From an uncultured Oscillibacter sp. (GTDB lineage: Bacteria; Bacillota; Clostridia; Oscillospirales; Oscillospiraceae): 64,000 bases of DNA. The translations under genes were made by a program, and so were the position numbers. Each line of letters opens with the position of its first letter. Within the stretch, counting starts at the first letter, position 1. The DNA lies in contig CABUDN010000001.1 in the NCBI GenBank assembly GCA_902490355.1, positions 9,319 to 73,318 of the forward strand. The letters are read 5' to 3'. Under the pieces are notes generated by a model, which saw only the letters and a list, made by a program, of their open reading frames with translations, was not told the origin of the DNA and searched no databases. Shown in pieces: positions 24,871-33,655 of this stretch.

Positions 24871-26409
24871 TTATTGGTTTGCGTGGTTGCTATCTCGCTC
24901 GCACAAGGCGAGGAAAAGCCAGAATAGTGCGGCCGCGCCGCAGTCCCCGATGGTGAAGCACCCCTGGATGAAATATCCGGCCAGCGCCGTCCACAAAAGC
25001 AGCGACACCGCGCCGCCCCGCCGGATCCCGGCGTACAGCACAGTACCCAGGAGCGCAAGATACGCGCCCAGGGCGGGCAGGCCCTGGTTGACCGCAATGT
25101 TGAGGCACTCATTGTGCGCCGCATCCGTCACGGTCTGGATCATCATGCCCGCTTCCTCGGAATACCGGCTGAAGGTGAATCCGATCCGGGCCACCAGGGT
25201 ATCCGGGCCGCCGCCCAGCAGCGGCCGCTCCCCGATCAGGTGCAGCACCTCCTGCCAGATCCGCAGCCGTCCGGAGCCGAAGGATGCCTCCGCCTGTCCA
25301 TGGAGCAGTGCGTGAAATTCGCCCGCCGCCCCTTCCGAGAAGGGGATGCAGTACGCAGCGGCCAGTCCTGCCGCGCCGATGCCCAGAACCCCGGCGCACA
25401 GTCCCCGGCACCGCCGGGGGCGGAACTGGCCCGGTTCTTCCGGCCATGTGCGTGCCGCCCAAATGGCCGCTGCCGCCGCGGCCGCGCCCAGCACCAGCAG
25501 TCCCAGGCTCACCGGCCCGGCAGCCAGGTGCAGCGGAGTCTGCGCATCTGCTCCCAGAAGCTTTGCCGCCCCCAAAGACAGTGCCAGCACCGCAGCTGCT
25601 GCCATTCCCCGAATCCAGCACCGGGGCCGGGAATAATAAGCCGGAACCGTCAAAGCGATGGCGCCGGCAAGGCCTACAAATCCCGAGGATACCTGGGCCA
25701 GGCCCAGCGCAAACATGCCTGCCCCCATGGGGATCAGCGCCAGACGGCGCCCGGAGAGCAGATAGGTCCCGTAAAAGAGCGGAACCATCAGGCACAAAAA
25801 CGCGGACAGCGTATCGACGTTGCCCAGCGTTCCCATAAACTGTCCGTTATACAGAATAAACGCATCATGATACCCGGTCCCCTCCGGGAACAATCCCAGG
25901 GGATTATATCCGGCGTACTGCAAAAGCCCAATCCCCGCGTTGAGAACCGTCACGGCACCCAGCGCCCAGAGGAGGCGGTCATCCCATCGTCCATAGGCGG
26001 ATACCGCCCAAAAGATTGCCGCGTACAGCAAAATGGTCGAAAGCCCCGCATGGCGGCTGAGCCCCTGCCAGACGCCCGGATACGGAGAGCACCAGGCCGC
26101 CAGCATGCTCCAGCCCACATAGACCAGCAGGCAGATCCGGGGCACACTCAGCCGCGCCAGCGGCGCCAGCAGCACTTGGATCCGGCCTCCCCCGGTCAGG
26201 GATACCTCCGCCGCCGTCAGTACCAAAAGCGCCAGATAGGCCAGCGAGAGTCCGCGCCAAAGGAAATACGCCCAGTCCCCGATCCGTTCGTAGCCGCCGG
26301 CGGCAGGGAAGAGCAAAAACACGGAGCACATCACCGCAAGATATCCCGTTGTGAGCGTCTGCAGAGGTGCCGTCTCCTTTCGGGACTTTTTGCCCTGCAC
26401 TGTTCCCAC
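24871..26409 (-). CDS. O-antigen ligase-like (Wzy_C family) membrane protein
   Basis: Polytopic membrane protein of the O-antigen ligase/polymerase/O-oligosaccharyltransferase superfamily. 512 aa with about twelve hydrophobic segments and the family's large loop between late segments, containing the conserved signature region RLRIWQEVLHLIGERPLLGGGPDT and the histidine motif AHNECLNIAVNQG. GTG start at 26409 with GAGG 7 nt upstream. In a Gram-positive there is no LPS; the coupled SLH protein downstream suggests transfer of a glycan to a surface protein or wall polymer. Activity is inferred from fold only. Confidence 0.85.
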   Translation of the reverse strand: MGTVQGKKSRKETAPLQTLTTGYLAVMCSVFLLFPAAGGYERIGDWAYFLWRGLSLAYLALLVLTAAEVSLTGGGRIQVLLAPLARLSVPRICLLVYVGWSMLAAWCSPYPGVWQGLSRHAGLSTILLYAAIFWAVSAYGRWDDRLLWALGAVTVLNAGIGLLQYAGYNPLGLFPEGTGYHDAFILYNGQFMGTLGNVDTLSAFLCLMVPLFYGTYLLSGRRLALIPMGAGMFALGLAQVSSGFVGLAGAIALTVPAYYSRPRCWIRGMAAAAVLALSLGAAKLLGADAQTPLHLAAGPVSLGLLVLGAAAAAAAIWAARTWPEEPGQFRPRRCRGLCAGVLGIGAAGLAAAYCIPFSEGAAGEFHALLHGQAEASFGSGRLRIWQEVLHLIGERPLLGGGPDTLVARIGFTFSRYSEEAGMMIQTVTDAAHNECLNIAVNQGLPALGAYLALLGTVLYAGIRRGGAVSLLLWTALAGYFIQGCFTIGDCGAAALFWLFLALCERDSNHANQ

Positions 26410-26450
26410 ATCATCGCCTCACTTGTGCCGCTGCCGTATGGAAAATCCGG

Positions 26451-26876
26451 TCAGCAGAGAGTCTTTTCATTTTCAGAAAACAGGTGGTCGTTGATTTCGT
26501 CCAAGGACGTGCCATGCGCGATCCCATAGCTGATGATGGCGTCCCGCTTGATCTTGGGGTACAGCTGGGCATAGGACGCCTGCTTCAAAAGCCGCTGCGT
26601 CTCCTCCAGTGTGACGCCCAGCCCCACGCACAGGCACAGCAATCGGTCCCGGGACGGATTGCGCCGTCCGGCAAACACCTGGTGCAGGTAGACCTCGCTC
26701 ATGCCGGCCTTTCGGGCCAGGGCCGCCTTGGAGATATCCTGCTGCTCATAGAGCGCTGTCAGCAGTTCCGCAACACTTTGCTGCGAGAAAAACGGTCTGT
26801 TCTCATTCATATAGGAGTCAAAACTTGGCTCGTTCATCAGTTCATTCTGCAGATCATCGGTGGGTTTGTTCTGCAC
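26451..26876 (-). CDS. XRE-family helix-turn-helix regulator
   Basis: About 141 aa from GTG at 26876 (GGAG 6 nt upstream); the frame is open 28 codons further but that overlaps the divergent promoter region. HTH core: ISKAALARKAGMSEVYLHQVFAGRRNPSRDRLLCLCVGLG (in two parts, helices 2-3 at SKAALARKAGMSEVYLHQVF, then the family's RxPSRDRLL turn). C-terminal helical extension with GIAHGTSLDEINDHLF. It heads the ligase/SLH operon and is divergent from the kinase gene, so it may control both. Confidence 0.82.
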   Translation of the reverse strand: MQNKPTDDLQNELMNEPSFDSYMNENRPFFSQQSVAELLTALYEQQDISKAALARKAGMSEVYLHQVFAGRRNPSRDRLLCLCVGLGVTLEETQRLLKQASYAQLYPKIKRDAIISYGIAHGTSLDEINDHLFSENEKTLC

Positions 26877-26987
26877 GCCATTCTCCTCCTCGATTTCCAG
26901 TTTGACTTCCAATTTCAAATCATCTATACTTAATTTACAACGGTTTAAATGCGGAAACAATATGCCCGCTGCATAGTATTGCGGCTT

Positions 26988-27701
26988 TTGGGGGGATTCA
27001 AAATTTATACCTGGCTGTCAAATGCTTTGGAAACAGAATTTGAGCCCGTCCGGCTGATCAAAGAAAGTCCCCGGGGCAGTGTGCAGTCCATCCGGCACAA
27101 AGCCACGGGGCAGCTTTACATTCTCCGCCGTTTTTCCGGCAACGCAGAGGTCTATGCCCGTCTGCTGGAGTATACCTGTCCCAACCTGCCCGTCATTTAC
27201 GAAGTTGCCCAGCAGGATGGGGACAACCTGGTGCTGGAGGAGTTCATCCAAGGGGATACTCTGGGCTTTTTGCTCCAGGACGCGCTCTTTTCTCCGGAGG
27301 AGACGAAAAAAATCGTCCGGCAGGTCTGCCGGGCGCTGTGGGTGCTGCACTCCATCGGCGCCGTGCACCGGGATGTCAAGCCGGAAAACATCATCCTCCG
27401 CGGGGACAATGCCGTCCTCATTGACTTTGATGCCGCCCGGTTCCACAAGCCGGAAAACTCCGCCGACACACAGATTCTGGGCACCACCGGCTTCGCCGCC
27501 CCGGAGCAATACGGCCTGTCCCAGTCGGATATCCGCACAGACATCTATGCTCTGGGCGTCCTCATCAACGTCATGCTCACCGGCGAGCATCCGTCCCGGC
27601 ATCTGGCCAAGGGACGGATGGGCCGGATCGTGGACCGCTGCACCCATGTCAATCCACAGCGGCGGTACAAAAATGTTCTTCGCTTGATGGAGGCACTTTG
27701 A
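26988..27701 (+). CDS. Serine/threonine protein kinase (Hanks type, soluble)
   Basis: Single kinase domain of about 235 aa without membrane segment. Motifs: beta-3 lysine replaced by arginine or shifted (YILRRFSGNAEVY, key residue unclear), catalytic loop HRDVKPENI, DFD in place of DFG (VLIDFDAARF), and the APE motif in FAAPEQYG. The HRD loop is complete, so activity is likely, but the changed VAIK and DFG motifs need testing. Start uncertain: TTG at 26988, overlapping GGGGGG, or a slightly later non-ATG codon; homology appears to begin at TWLSNALETEFEPV. It is followed 1 nt later by the first zinc-ribbon protein. Confidence 0.82.
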   Translation: MGGFKIYTWLSNALETEFEPVRLIKESPRGSVQSIRHKATGQLYILRRFSGNAEVYARLLEYTCPNLPVIYEVAQQDGDNLVLEEFIQGDTLGFLLQDALFSPEETKKIVRQVCRALWVLHSIGAVHRDVKPENIILRGDNAVLIDFDAARFHKPENSADTQILGTTGFAAPEQYGLSQSDIRTDIYALGVLINVMLTGEHPSRHLAKGRMGRIVDRCTHVNPQRRYKNVLRLMEAL

Positions 27702-27702
27702 A

Positions 27703-28959
27703 ATGGCTCAACGCATGGTCCCTTGTCCCCATTGTAAAAGCCCTCTGCCGGAACACGCTTCCTTTTGCCCCTACTGCGCCCAATCCGTCCGCCCCCGGCG
27801 GTCAGTCAAGCCGCCCTCCCATCTGTGGGGCAAGGCCCTGCGCTGGGGCCTGGGCGTTTGTCTGGCCCTGGCCGCGGTGGCGGCAGTTGTGGTTCCCCGG
27901 CTTCCCAAGACCTATGACGCCTACGGCGAAGTCCTCTATACCGACGCCGACGGCACCTATCAGCTGCTGCTCTCTACGGTGAGCGACCGGTTCACGCCCA
28001 TGCCGGAGATTCAGGAAAAGGCGGAGCTGGATATGGAATACCGGATGCCCTCCCGCCTGTTCATCAATCACGTGGAAACCGGCGTCAACGCCGGCCCCAT
28101 GTTCATGCAGAAAGTGGCGTTTATCTCCACCGAATTCATCCAGCCGGAGACCTCTCCTTCCCCCATGGTATGTTCCCAGCCGGAGGCGATGTCGTTTTCT
28201 CCTGAGGCCGCCCGGGTTTCCCTGATGGATTATACCGGCCGCAGCGAACCGGCCGAACTGGTCTGGACTCTGCGGATGAAAAACCGGGACACGATCCGCC
28301 TGCGCCAGAAAATTCAGCTCCAGCCCATCCGCACCTATGATTACTATCCCGAAGACTTCCCCATGGAGACCGCCCAGCAGCTGCAGGATCTGGTGGACCG
28401 TCTGTCGGAGGAAATTCCACTGCCCGACATCGTCAATCTGCATCTGCCGCCAGTGACCTATGAGGGCGGCCTGTTTATCAAAAGCCGCCCCTTCAATCTT
28501 TACGGTTCCACAGACCAGCAGGGACATCGCACCACCTTTACCGATACGGTTGCCATCCATACCCCAAACGAACCCATTACCTATTTCTATGATCTGGACT
28601 TCGTGGGAAACGGGGACAACATAGGGTTATCCTCTCCCTCCCGGCTCTGGGCGGAAAACTGCACCTTTTCCAACTGGAAAACCGGCGTCATGGGCTACGG
28701 AAGCGCCTGGGTCAATGTCATCGGCTGCCGATTTTCCGGCAATCAGGTGGGCTTCCACTTCAACAGCACCGGAAACTCTGTTTCCCACACCATGTTCAAC
28801 GACAATCACTTTGAAGAAAACGCCACGGCTGTCCTGCTGGAAAATGTCCCTACCGACGTGACCATGAACTTCCAGAATTCCCGCTTCAGCGGCAACCGGG
28901 TGGATATTGATAACCGCTGCGGCCAGCCGCTGGATCTCACCCAAGCGATTTTTGAGTGA
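27703..28959 (+). CDS. Zinc-ribbon / transmembrane / beta-helix protein, paralog 1
   Basis: 418 aa of unknown function. N-terminal zinc ribbon with Cys pairs CPHC (8-11) and CPYC (22-25) in the cytoplasm, one membrane segment (about 44-66), then an outside domain. The C-terminal third (about 270-410) has right-handed beta-helix character (FVGNGDNIGLSSPSRLW, CRFSGNQVGFHFNSTGN). Ends NRCGQPLDLTQAIFE. Overlaps or directly abuts the kinase and is followed by a paralog. Probably one envelope signalling or stress module with the kinase. Confidence 0.78.
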   Translation: MAQRMVPCPHCKSPLPEHASFCPYCAQSVRPRRSVKPPSHLWGKALRWGLGVCLALAAVAAVVVPRLPKTYDAYGEVLYTDADGTYQLLLSTVSDRFTPMPEIQEKAELDMEYRMPSRLFINHVETGVNAGPMFMQKVAFISTEFIQPETSPSPMVCSQPEAMSFSPEAARVSLMDYTGRSEPAELVWTLRMKNRDTIRLRQKIQLQPIRTYDYYPEDFPMETAQQLQDLVDRLSEEIPLPDIVNLHLPPVTYEGGLFIKSRPFNLYGSTDQQGHRTTFTDTVAIHTPNEPITYFYDLDFVGNGDNIGLSSPSRLWAENCTFSNWKTGVMGYGSAWVNVIGCRFSGNQVGFHFNSTGNSVSHTMFNDNHFEENATAVLLENVPTDVTMNFQNSRFSGNRVDIDNRCGQPLDLTQAIFE

Positions 28960-28979
28960 GTCTCGAAAGGAGCTTTCTC

Positions 28980-30227
28980 ATGGAACAACGCTGTCCCCAT
29001 TGCGGCGCCGCCCTGCCCGCAGACGCCTCCTTTTGCCCCTTTTGTGCCCGGGACATCCGCTCCCGCAAAACACCCCATATTCCGATTCCCCTGCGAAAAA
29101 AAGTCCTCTGCGCCCTGCTGGCGCTGGCAGTGATCCTCGCCGCAGGGATCGGCATAGCCCGTTCCAACCGTCCGCAGGTCTATGACGCCCAGGGGGAAGT
29201 CTTCTACACCGACGGCGGCGTTACCTATCAGCTGGTGCTGGCCTGGGCAGAATCCCCCAACGTTCCCGCTTCGGAAATCTATATGAGCCAGGAGCTGGGC
29301 GGCGATTTTACCTGGCCCTCCCGATGGTTTGTCAACTATCAGGACTCCGGCGCCAACGCCTGGGCCGAATTTGAGGAAAAAGTGGATTATGTCACCACGG
29401 AAATCCGCCTGGGTGAGCTGGGCGCCTGCCCTATGGAGGCCTCCCAGCCTGCTCATGACGACTATTCCCCCACTGCCGCCATGGTCTCCTACATTCACTT
29501 TACCTGCGGCACCGACACCAACCAGGTGGTCTGGTCCATCCACATGAAAAACGGAGATGTGATCCGGCTGCGCCAGGACCTCGTCATCACCGCCACCCGG
29601 ACTCTGGACTACCGGTATCAGGACTATCCCATGCAAACCATAGAAGAGCTGGAGACCCTGATGGACGAGATCGAACAGGAGGTCTCTCCCGACGATACGG
29701 TAAATCTCTATCTGCCGCCTGTAACCTATTCGGAACCTCTGGTTCTGGACCAGAGGAAATACGATCTCTACGGATGTACAGACGGCACCGGACGCACGGT
29801 CTTTACCCAGGGAATTCAGCTGCGCTACGGATCCGGAGCCATCTCCTTCCTGCGTGATCTGGATCTTACGGGCACCGGTTCGGAGGTGGGAATCTCCGCC
29901 GCTTCCCGGGTCTGGGCCGAGCGCTGCAGCTTTACCAATCTGAAAACCGGCATGCTGATTTACGGCGAGGGCTGGGGAAATCTCTCCGAATGCCGCCTGA
30001 CGGATAACCAGATTGGTCTCCATTTCAACAGCACCGGACAAAGCGTCTCCGACCGGGACTTTGAAAACAACCGGTTCGAGGGCAACGCCACCGCCATTTT
30101 GCTGGAAAACGTCCCCACGGATGTCACCATGGACTTCCCCGGCACGGTGTTTACCGGCAACGACATCGATATTGATAACCGCTGCAATCAGTCTTTGGAT
30201 CTCTCAGGGACCACCTTTGACTCTTGA
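28980..30227 (+). CDS. Zinc-ribbon / transmembrane / beta-helix protein, paralog 2
   Basis: 415 aa, clear paralog of its upstream neighbour with the same layout: CPHC (5-8) and CPFC (19-22), membrane segment (about 41-60), shared YDAxGEVxYTD stretch after it, shared NLYLPPVTY motif, and beta-helix segments (LTDNQIGLHFNSTGQ, ATAILLENVPTDVTMDF) ending with NRCNQSLDLS. ATG at 28980 chosen for AAGGAG about 7 nt upstream. Tandem retention of two diverged copies suggests different ligands or partners. Function unknown. Confidence 0.78.
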   Translation: MEQRCPHCGAALPADASFCPFCARDIRSRKTPHIPIPLRKKVLCALLALAVILAAGIGIARSNRPQVYDAQGEVFYTDGGVTYQLVLAWAESPNVPASEIYMSQELGGDFTWPSRWFVNYQDSGANAWAEFEEKVDYVTTEIRLGELGACPMEASQPAHDDYSPTAAMVSYIHFTCGTDTNQVVWSIHMKNGDVIRLRQDLVITATRTLDYRYQDYPMQTIEELETLMDEIEQEVSPDDTVNLYLPPVTYSEPLVLDQRKYDLYGCTDGTGRTVFTQGIQLRYGSGAISFLRDLDLTGTGSEVGISAASRVWAERCSFTNLKTGMLIYGEGWGNLSECRLTDNQIGLHFNSTGQSVSDRDFENNRFEGNATAILLENVPTDVTMDFPGTVFTGNDIDIDNRCNQSLDLSGTTFDS

Positions 30228-30233
30228 ACGCGG

Positions 30234-30264
30234 CAGCGCCGGGCGGATCATCCGCCCGGCGCTG
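30234..30264 (+). terminator. Terminator of the kinase/zinc-ribbon operon
   Basis: Perfect 14-bp stem CAGCGCCGGGCGGA/TCCGCCCGGCGCTG with TCA loop, then TTTTGA. Confidence 0.93.
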
Positions 30265-30330
30265 TTTTGATGAACAGATTCCTTTTCCGGATGCTCTGCG
30301 TTCTCCAGCCTGCCGCACCCGCGATAAACG

Positions 30331-30372
30331 CCCCGCACGTTCGCTTTGTACAAACCAAGCGGACATGCGGGG
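30331..30372. terminator. Terminator between the kinase operon and iclR
   Basis: 16-bp imperfect stem CCCCGCACGTTCGCTT/AAGCGGACATGCGGGG followed on the plus strand by TGTTTTCTTTTT. It lies directly after the convergent IclR gene. Confidence 0.75.
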
Positions 30373-30385
30373 TGTTTTCTTTTTC

Positions 30386-31183
30386 TCAAAGATTCTTAAA
30401 TCCATTCAGGGAAAACACTTCATCCAGGCTCTCATCCGTCGTGGAGAGAATGTTTTCGATCTTCTGCACCGACACCGGCAAGGCTTTTGCCGCCGTCATC
30501 GCCTTTTCCGGATTTACCCGGAACGACGGCAGAATCACCCCCAGCGCGGCGACCACCCGATCCTGCACCCGAATGGGAGATGCCACACACTGGATTCCCG
30601 GCTCTACCTCACCGTATTCATAGGCCAGGTTTGTGATGCGGGTCTCTTCCATTTGAATATGTGCCCGATAGAGGTTGAGCTGGGGCGGCAGCCGGCCGCC
30701 GTCTTTAAAAAACAGCTCCGTCAGCTCATCGAGCTTGTAGTCGCAAAGCAGGCACTTTCCCACTGCGCCCAGGCAGGCCAGTTCCGTTTGTCCCGGTGAT
30801 TTGTGGCAGCTGATGGCGTCCGGCGCATCGGTTCTGTGGAGGAAGAGCACATGATCTCCCTCCAGCGTCCCCAGGCAGCATGCTTCGTCCGTACGGTGGG
30901 TCAGCTGCCGCATCTCCAGGTCAATAAATTTGTTGATGGAAATTTTATTGTGATATATCGAGCCGGCGCAAAATAAATTGATGCCGATCGTATAACGATT
31001 GGTCCGGTAATCCAGATCGATATAGTTCCGCGCAGCCATGGTCTGCAAAATCGGCAGGATGCTGCTTTTGGGCGATTGAAGCGCCTGCGCAATTTCCGTG
31101 AGGGTAAACCCCTCCATGGTGGTGGAAAGCAGGTCGAAAATGTCCAGCACGCGCGATGTGGAACGGTGCGGCGTCTGCGCCAT
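30386..31183 (-). CDS. IclR family transcriptional regulator
   Basis: 265 aa. N-terminal winged helix (about residues 8-65: FTLTEIAQALQSPKSSILPILQTM) and C-terminal IclR effector domain (about 85-250) with LGTLEGDHVLFLHR, LACLGAVGKCLL and the conserved SPIRVQDRVVAALGVILPS. Divergent from the opine dehydrogenase operon. The 34-nt palindrome at 31329-31362 is the natural operator candidate. Effector presumably a small carboxylate or amino-acid derivative handled by that operon. Confidence 0.92.
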   Translation of the reverse strand: MAQTPHRSTSRVLDIFDLLSTTMEGFTLTEIAQALQSPKSSILPILQTMAARNYIDLDYRTNRYTIGINLFCAGSIYHNKISINKFIDLEMRQLTHRTDEACCLGTLEGDHVLFLHRTDAPDAISCHKSPGQTELACLGAVGKCLLCDYKLDELTELFFKDGGRLPPQLNLYRAHIQMEETRITNLAYEYGEVEPGIQCVASPIRVQDRVVAALGVILPSFRVNPEKAMTAAKALPVSVQKIENILSTTDESLDEVFSLNGFKNL

Positions 31184-31292
31184 AAAAATCCCCTCCTCGC
31201 TGAAAATGAGAAGTTGCTGCCCTTAGGATAACACAAAGTGTCTAAAGCGGCAACCGATTTTTGCCATTTTTGACAAATTTGCTCAAACCCGG

Positions 31293-31320
31293 TTGACATT
31301 TTTTGTTGTATATATAAAAT
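31293..31320 (+). promoter_or_regulatory. Promoter of the opine dehydrogenase operon
   Basis: TTGACA (31293-31298), 16-bp spacer, TAAAAT (31315-31320); start near 31327. The palindrome follows at once. On the minus strand TTGCCG-17-TATCCT upstream of IclR is a possible divergent promoter. Confidence 0.7.
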
Positions 31321-31328
31321 GAAAGTAC

Positions 31329-31362
31329 GTACTTATATACGAATCAGTTCGTATATAAGTAC
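31329..31362. promoter_or_regulatory. Long perfect palindrome, candidate IclR operator
   Basis: 15-bp arms GTACTTATATACGAA / TTCGTATATAAGTAC around TCAG, about +2 to +35 of the opine dehydrogenase transcript, ahead of the AAGGAGG ribosome site. Repression by roadblock would fit. An RNA hairpin function is the alternative. Confidence 0.65.
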
Positions 31363-31391
31363 AACAGGCTTCAAAACAAGGAGGTTTTCCC

Positions 31392-32471
31392 ATGAAGGAG
31401 CTTCGCTTCGCCGTGCTGGGTGCCGGCGCCGGCGGCCAGACCATGGCGGCATTTCTTGCGGAAAAGGGCTACCCCGTTCGCCTGTACGACCACAATCTTA
31501 CCCGGATCCAGCAGCTGCAAACACTCAGGACCATCCGCGTTACCGGAAAATGGACCTGTCAGGGAACACCGGAGCAAATTACCGCCTCCCTGCCGCAGGC
31601 GCTGGAAGGTGCAGACATCATCCTGGTGGTCACCACCACCGATGCCCACGGCGCCATCGCCCGTCAGTGCGCGCCATATCTGCGGGACGGACAAATCATC
31701 CTGCTCAACCCCGGGCACGTCGGCGGCGCGCTGGAGGTCCGGCATATTCTTCAGGAGGAGCTTGCCTGTCCCGCCCGCGTGATCATTGCTGAAACCGGAG
31801 ACCTGATGTATGCCTGCCGAATGGTGCAGGAAGGAGAGATTTTCCAATCCGGCATCAAGCAGCATGTGGCCGTGGCCGCACTTCCCGCTTCCCACACGCC
31901 CCGCCTGATGGAAGTCCTGGGACCGATTTTCCCCTGTCTTCATCCCGTGGACAGCATTTTAGAAACGGGCTTCGAGGGCGGCGGCGCCATGCTCCACCCC
32001 ATCCCCAGCCTGATGAATCTCAACCGCACGGACCGCGCCCAGGGCTATGACTACTACATAGACGGCATCACACCCAGCATCGCCCGCCTGGTCAGCGCCT
32101 GCGACTGTGAGCGGCTGGCCGTATGCCGGGCACTGGGACTGGAAGTGCCCTCCCTGGTTGCCTCCCTGCAGAAAACCTATGGTCTGGAGCAGACGGATCT
32201 TTACGACCTGCTTCAGCACAACGCAGCCTACCGGGGACTCAAGAGTCCCATGAATCTGGAGCACCGCTTCATCGTGGAGGATCTGCTCTGCGGCATTGTG
32301 CCGCTGGCCTCCATCGGCGCGGAGCTGGGCGTGGAAACGCCGATCATGAATGCATTTATCGAAATCGGCACCGTCGTCTGCGGCCGGGATTTCCGCGCAC
32401 AGGGACGGACCGCAGAAAAATTGGGATTATCCGGGAAGACGCCGGAACAAATTCAGGCACTGATCCGCTAA
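31392..32471 (+). CDS. NAD/NADP octopine/nopaline (opine) dehydrogenase family protein
   Basis: Predicted oxidoreductase that makes or breaks the secondary-amine bond of N-(carboxyalkyl)amino acids. 359 aa. N-terminal Rossmann fold with VLGAGAGGQTMAAFLAEKG (about 8-26) and C-terminal opine-dehydrogenase domain with the catalytic-type histidine region MLHPIPSLMNL and DIYDLLQ-like helices (TDLYDLLQHNAAY). Co-transcribed with a TRAP importer, which points to oxidative catabolism of an imported opine-like compound (inference). Confidence 0.88.
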   Translation: MKELRFAVLGAGAGGQTMAAFLAEKGYPVRLYDHNLTRIQQLQTLRTIRVTGKWTCQGTPEQITASLPQALEGADIILVVTTTDAHGAIARQCAPYLRDGQIILLNPGHVGGALEVRHILQEELACPARVIIAETGDLMYACRMVQEGEIFQSGIKQHVAVAALPASHTPRLMEVLGPIFPCLHPVDSILETGFEGGGAMLHPIPSLMNLNRTDRAQGYDYYIDGITPSIARLVSACDCERLAVCRALGLEVPSLVASLQKTYGLEQTDLYDLLQHNAAYRGLKSPMNLEHRFIVEDLLCGIVPLASIGAELGVETPIMNAFIEIGTVVCGRDFRAQGRTAEKLGLSGKTPEQIQALIR

Positions 32472-32551
32472 ACGTGTTCATTCCAGCAGTGTCAACAGAT
32501 CCTGCTGAGTGAAAATACCAAGAGGAACAACAAAAAATGGAGGTTGACGAC

Positions 32552-33586
32552 ATGAAGAAGTTCTTATCCCTGCTTCTGGCCATGGCCATGACCCTCTCTC
32601 TGGCAGCCTGCGGCGGCAGTCCCGCTCAGGACACCCCCTCTAGCGAAGAGCCTGCGGATGATACCCAGCAAACGGAAGAGACCAGCGGAATCGATGCCAG
32701 TGCCCTCTATGCCATCGGCGGCGGCGCCACCGGCGGCACCTTCAACGCAATGGGCAACCTCTTTGTTCAGTTCTTTAACGACGCGGAGCGTTTCGGACAA
32801 TTCTCCTCTACCGCAACCACCGGCGGCGTCCAGAATGTCATCTTTATGGAAAACGGCACCACGGACTTCGGCATCATCGGCCAGAGCGTATTCGTGCAGG
32901 CCGTTGACGGAACCGATTCCTTCGAGGAAACCGGTCCGGACGATAACCTGGTGATTATTGCCCCCCTGTACAGCGCCATTTTCCAGCAGTTCGTATCCAA
33001 GGATATCAAGTCGGAAGCCGATCTCAAGGGCAAGAAGCTCATTGTCGGCGGCCCCGGCTCCGGCGACCTGGCCATTGCGGAGGCTCTGTACGCCGCCATG
33101 GGCATGACGTTTGAGGACTTTGAGCCTCTGTATCTGGGCAGTACCGAAGGCGCCGAGACCATGAAGGACGGCCACGCTGACGGCGCCATCGCCCTGACCC
33201 AGCTTCCCTTCTCCACCTTCGTGGAGCTGACCAACGCCGACAAGGCGTATCTGATCCCCCTGGAGCAGGATACCATCGACGCCATGTGCGAGCCCGGCGA
33301 TCACTCCTATCCTTCCTACTATCCCGCTGTGATCCCTGCCGACACCTATAAGAATCAGACCGAGGAGCTGCCCACCTTCGCAACCGGCACCTATCTGTGC
33401 TGCCGCGCGGACCTGAGCGAAGAGCTGATTTATGAGATGACCAAGTACATGTGGGAAAACATCGAGCGCCTCAACACCCTCCATGCCGCCGTGGCGGATC
33501 TGACCATCGACGCGGTGAAGGACATCGAGGGCATGCCCATCCATCCCGGTGCCCTGAAGTATTATCAGGAGCAGGGCGTCCTGTAA
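32552..33586 (+). CDS. TAXI family TRAP transporter solute-binding lipoprotein
   Basis: Extracellular receptor for the fused TRAP permease that follows. About 344 aa from ATG at 32552 (GGAGG 8 nt upstream, better than ATG at 32537 which overlaps it). Lipoprotein signal MKKFLSLLLAMAMTLSLAAC. TAXI hallmark GGGATGGTFNAMGNLF near the start of the mature domain, then TGGVQNVIFMENGTTDFGIIGQS. TAXI receptors are reported for glutamate/alpha-ketoglutarate-like acids; here an opine-like amino acid is a fair guess from the neighbouring dehydrogenase. Confidence 0.92.
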   Translation: MKKFLSLLLAMAMTLSLAACGGSPAQDTPSSEEPADDTQQTEETSGIDASALYAIGGGATGGTFNAMGNLFVQFFNDAERFGQFSSTATTGGVQNVIFMENGTTDFGIIGQSVFVQAVDGTDSFEETGPDDNLVIIAPLYSAIFQQFVSKDIKSEADLKGKKLIVGGPGSGDLAIAEALYAAMGMTFEDFEPLYLGSTEGAETMKDGHADGAIALTQLPFSTFVELTNADKAYLIPLEQDTIDAMCEPGDHSYPSYYPAVIPADTYKNQTEELPTFATGTYLCCRADLSEELIYEMTKYMWENIERLNTLHAAVADLTIDAVKDIEGMPIHPGALKYYQEQGVL

Positions 33587-33594
33587 GGGTCTGC

Positions 33595-33631
33595 GGGTGC
33601 CGGTCCCGGAGGAACAGCCGGACCGGCACCC
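33595..33631 (+). terminator. Intra-operon hairpin after the TAXI receptor gene
   Basis: Perfect 12-bp stem GGGTGCCGGTCC/GGACCGGCACCC without a T-run. Likely an mRNA-stabilising or partially terminating element raising receptor over permease. Confidence 0.6.
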
Positions 33632-33655
33632 TCCACAACGGAAGGAGGATTTCGT

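Noticed and set aside
31329..31362. Transposon or phage attachment inverted repeat
   Set aside because: No transposase, target duplication or integrase nearby; position between promoter and start codon favours an operator.
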